Source: Actinomycetota bacterium (GTDB lineage Bacteria; Actinomycetota; Acidimicrobiia; Actinomarinales; Actinomarinaceae). Taken from it: DNA of 7,842 bases. The translations under genes were made by a program, and so were the position numbers. Below, in pieces: positions 5,958 to 7,842 of this stretch; positions within the stretch are counted from its first letter, which is position 1, and each line of letters opens with the position of its first letter. The DNA lies in assembly GCA_027729925.1 (NCBI GenBank), contig JAQCEB010000032.1:1-7842 (forward strand). The letters are read 5' to 3'. The notes beneath the pieces were generated by a model. That model was given only the letters and a program-made list of their open reading frames with translations. It ran no database searches and was not told the DNA's origin.

Positions 5958-7661
5958 CTAATAATTAAATTCGTATGGAACTTCTATCTCATCAACAGAA
6001 GGAAGGTAGTCTTTCATCGGTTTTAAGTAGAGACTTTTAATTGATGAATTAGTAATTTTCGCACCTTTTAAAGGAATTCCCACGTTGCTTGATGTTCCAA
6101 AAACCAATCTCCAGCCATCTTCTAGAACAACTGAGCTTCCATTATCACCAATTGAACCATATAGCATTCCATTAAAACCATATCCCCAACTTTTTGCATC
6201 AGTTGATAAATAAGTACATCCAGTAGTAGAAGTCAAAACATAGTAACCACTACTTGTTTTAGTTATTGTTCCTTCTGATCCTCCATGAAATACATCATGA
6301 TAACTCCAGTTAACTCCATTAGTTGATTTATAAATAATAATGTACTCATCAGCAACCACACCATCACCATTAACATCGGTACCGGTTGGCTTCTCAAAAT
6401 CTTCTCTGTATCCCGTAAAAACAGCGTAGTATTCAGAATCACTTATTTTAGTTACATGTGCAGATGCAGTTTGTTCACTAACATATCCGTTTTGTTCTCT
6501 GTATGTAGAAATCTGCGCTGCTGTTAAAAGGGTTGATTCATTTCCCCAATTTAACCCATCTGCTGAAGTCCACTTATACCAAGAAACAATACCAGCCGTT
6601 CCCAAAGCTCCATACGCAGTCCATGTTGAACCGTTATAAAACATATTTTTCCAATTAGTTCGCGTTAAGAGGTTATAGTTACTTTCAATTTGAAATTTAA
6701 CTGAATCAGTAATAGCTTTTATTGGCATCGTTGAAGTCCATCGGGCACTTTGATTTGAAGATCTTTGATCACCTGTAAAATATAAAGCTATTGTTCCATC
6801 ATCTAGTAAAACTGCACTTGGGTCAGCTAAAGTTTCTAAACCTTTATCCCTACTAAAGTATCCCGGATCATTCATTGGAATAGCTGTAATACCTGGAGTG
6901 TTGTAGTCTATAACAAAACCTAAGTCTGAAACATCTCCTAGGTTTTTATAATCAAAAGGACAAGTGTTTTGTAGCCAACCAGACTCATAAAGTGCCTTTT
7001 GGAACTTAGTACTATCAGAGGGTAAAGTTTGTCCAAAAAATATAGCCTCTAACTCTCCAACAGAATCTTGTGACGTTGACCCAAAATACTTATAAGAGAG
7101 GAACTCTCTTTTCTCTTGATTTCCAGGGGAGCCAAAGTAGGTATAGAAATTTTCATAATCTTCGTAAACACCTTCATCAGATGGAGGTGGATTATTATTA
7201 TTTTCTTCATCACTAGGCGGAGTGTTACTATTCTCTTCATCCCCAGGAGGAGGGCCAGCAGATTCTCCATCAATTGGTCCATAATATTCTGGATTACTAA
7301 AACAATTAAGGACTACTCCTGCCTCGTACTCATCTGGCGTGTAGCCATTCTGAACATCTTCGTATAATCCATAAACATCATTATCAATACATTTAATTAC
7401 ATCATCTGAGGGATTCTTTAAGATTTCTAAAGATTTAGCAACTGCATCAGGGTCTGTATTGTTTTCCTCTTTTGGTTCATTAATTTTTTCATTTTCATCT
7501 TTTGGTGTTGTTTGATCTGGTGTGTTATTTTGATTATTGTTTTCAATAACCTTATCATTTACTGTATTTGAAACATTGGATGATTCACCAATTGTTTCTG
7601 TTGTTTCAGAAGCGCAAAAAGAAACAAGAACAAAAAATACTATTAAAAGTTTAAACTTCAT
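5958..7661 (-). CDS. Exported probable lipoprotein with low-complexity linkers and a predicted beta-propeller domain
   Basis: This 567-residue protein has a classic export signal: MKFK, a hydrophobic core (residues 5-13), then SFCAS, with Cys16 as a likely lipidation site although Phe at -1 is unusual for a lipobox. Residues 17-70 are an Asn/Thr/Glu-rich linker. Residues about 71-128 form a small acidic domain bounded by Cys91 and Cys120, which could pair. Residues 136-163 are a Pro/Asp/Glu/Asn tandem repeat. From about 165, and clearly from 275, it is rich in short strands with three Asp-box-like motifs: TSADGLNW (365-372), STNGVNW (446-452) and STDAKSW (486-492). These suggest a sialidase- or glycosidase-like propeller. 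A loop at 429-439 (DVNGDGVVADE) looks like a calcium site. No catalytic set is evident, so binding or a cell-surface role is as likely as hydrolysis. The ATG at 7661 has no Shine-Dalgarno sequence. The sigma-factor gene ends 24 bases upstream. Confidence 0.85.
   Translation of the reverse strand: MKFKLLIVFFVLVSFCASETTETIGESSNVSNTVNDKVIENNNQNNTPDQTTPKDENEKINEPKEENNTDPDAVAKSLEILKNPSDDVIKCIDNDVYGLYEDVQNGYTPDEYEAGVVLNCFSNPEYYGPIDGESAGPPPGDEENSNTPPSDEENNNNPPPSDEGVYEDYENFYTYFGSPGNQEKREFLSYKYFGSTSQDSVGELEAIFFGQTLPSDSTKFQKALYESGWLQNTCPFDYKNLGDVSDLGFVIDYNTPGITAIPMNDPGYFSRDKGLETLADPSAVLLDDGTIALYFTGDQRSSNQSARWTSTMPIKAITDSVKFQIESNYNLLTRTNWKNMFYNGSTWTAYGALGTAGIVSWYKWTSADGLNWGNESTLLTAAQISTYREQNGYVSEQTASAHVTKISDSEYYAVFTGYREDFEKPTGTDVNGDGVVADEYIIIYKSTNGVNWSYHDVFHGGSEGTITKTSSGYYVLTSTTGCTYLSTDAKSWGYGFNGMLYGSIGDNGSSVVLEDGWRLVFGTSSNVGIPLKGAKITNSSIKSLYLKPMKDYLPSVDEIEVPYEFNY
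7173..7256 (-). repeat. Imperfect tandem repeat encoding a Pro/Asp/Glu/Asn linker
   Basis: Residues 136-163 of the lipoprotein are built from about two and a half copies of a 10-11-residue unit of the form PPxxDEENxNx (PPPGDEENSNT, PPSDEENNNN, PPPSDEG). The DNA shows matching repeats of about 30 bases. It is probably an extended, negatively charged spacer between the N-terminal region and the propeller, and a likely site of length variation by slippage. Confidence 0.75.
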
Positions 7662-7685
7662 AAATTAAATTTATGATATAAAAAG

Positions 7686-7842
7686 TTAATTTTCAACTAA
7701 TAAGTTTTTTAACTCTTCTTTTGCTCTAAATATTTGCGACTTTACAGTTCCTAATTCAATATTCATTACTTCAGCAATTTCTTCATATGAAAATTCATGC
7801 TTGTATTTAAGTTCTAATATCTTCTGCTTAAATGGTGCTAGT
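7686..7842 (-). CDS. Partial sigma-70-family (ECF-like) RNA polymerase sigma factor, C-terminal region 4
   Basis: The last 51 codons of a gene entering from the right edge end at the TAA at 7688-7686. The sequence has the sigma region 4 helix-turn-helix: ILELKYKHEFSYEEIAEVMN (8-27), then ELGTVKSQIFRAKEEL (29-44), a close match to the LRY..GLSYEEIAEILGIPLGTVKSRLHRAR pattern of ECF and related sigma factors. This part recognises the -35 element. The protein ends soon after, as is normal, with NLLVEN. Region 2 is outside the window, so the ECF group cannot be named. The lipoprotein gene starts 24 bases downstream on the same strand, so the two are probably co-transcribed. An anti-sigma factor, common in this position, is absent here. 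Confidence 0.9.
   Translation of the reverse strand, partial: LAPFKQKILELKYKHEFSYEEIAEVMNIELGTVKSQIFRAKEELKNLLVEN

Noticed and set aside
7173..7256. A possible CRISPR-like or satellite array
   Set aside because: The repeats are in frame, imperfect and encode a Pro/Asp/Glu/Asn linker; there are no unique spacers between them.
7049..7367. Short open frames on both strands over the lipoprotein linker
   Set aside because: They arise from the repeated, low-complexity linker DNA read in other frames and give simple-sequence products.

Overview
The window is a gene-dense, AT-rich stretch (about one third G+C by eye) of a bacterial chromosome. It holds five complete and two partial protein genes and no RNA gene, insertion sequence or CRISPR array that I can see. 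No gap between genes exceeds about 130 bases. Three things fit a low-GC, free-living actinobacterium, for example a marine Actinomarinales/Acidimicrobiia lineage: an actinobacterial-style fused proline catabolic enzyme, a NimA-like flavoprotein, and starts that lack a Shine-Dalgarno sequence. This assignment is an inference from gene content and composition, not a proven placement.

Layout, left to right. Positions 1-173 (minus) hold the start of a small dimeric alpha/beta-barrel (ABM-like) protein with no ATG, GTG or TTG at its natural beginning. Positions 185-754 (minus) encode an unrecognised protein with about six membrane segments; it lies 11 bases upstream of the partial gene and is probably co-transcribed with it. 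Positions 882-4175 (minus) encode a 1097-residue bifunctional proline dehydrogenase / glutamate-semialdehyde dehydrogenase. Positions 4204-4830 (plus) encode a NimA-like FMN-binding protein of the pyridoxamine-phosphate-oxidase fold, divergent from the proline enzyme across only 28 bases. Positions 4816-5847 (minus) encode a luciferase-like flavin monooxygenase that converges on, and overlaps, the previous gene. Positions 5958-7661 (minus) encode a large exported probable lipoprotein with a predicted beta-propeller. Positions 7686-7842 (minus) hold the C-terminal end of a sigma-70-family sigma factor, 24 bases upstream of the lipoprotein gene.

The proline enzyme would turn proline into glutamate for carbon, nitrogen and energy. 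The two flavoproteins beside it have no assignable substrate; three flavin enzymes in a row may be a redox neighbourhood or may be chance. The sigma factor and the secreted propeller look like a transcription unit in which a regulator precedes a surface protein. The least-described parts are that sigma/propeller pair, the overlapping back-to-back promoters at 4169-4223, and the non-canonical start near 173. I found no convincing defence system, mobile element or biosynthetic cluster.
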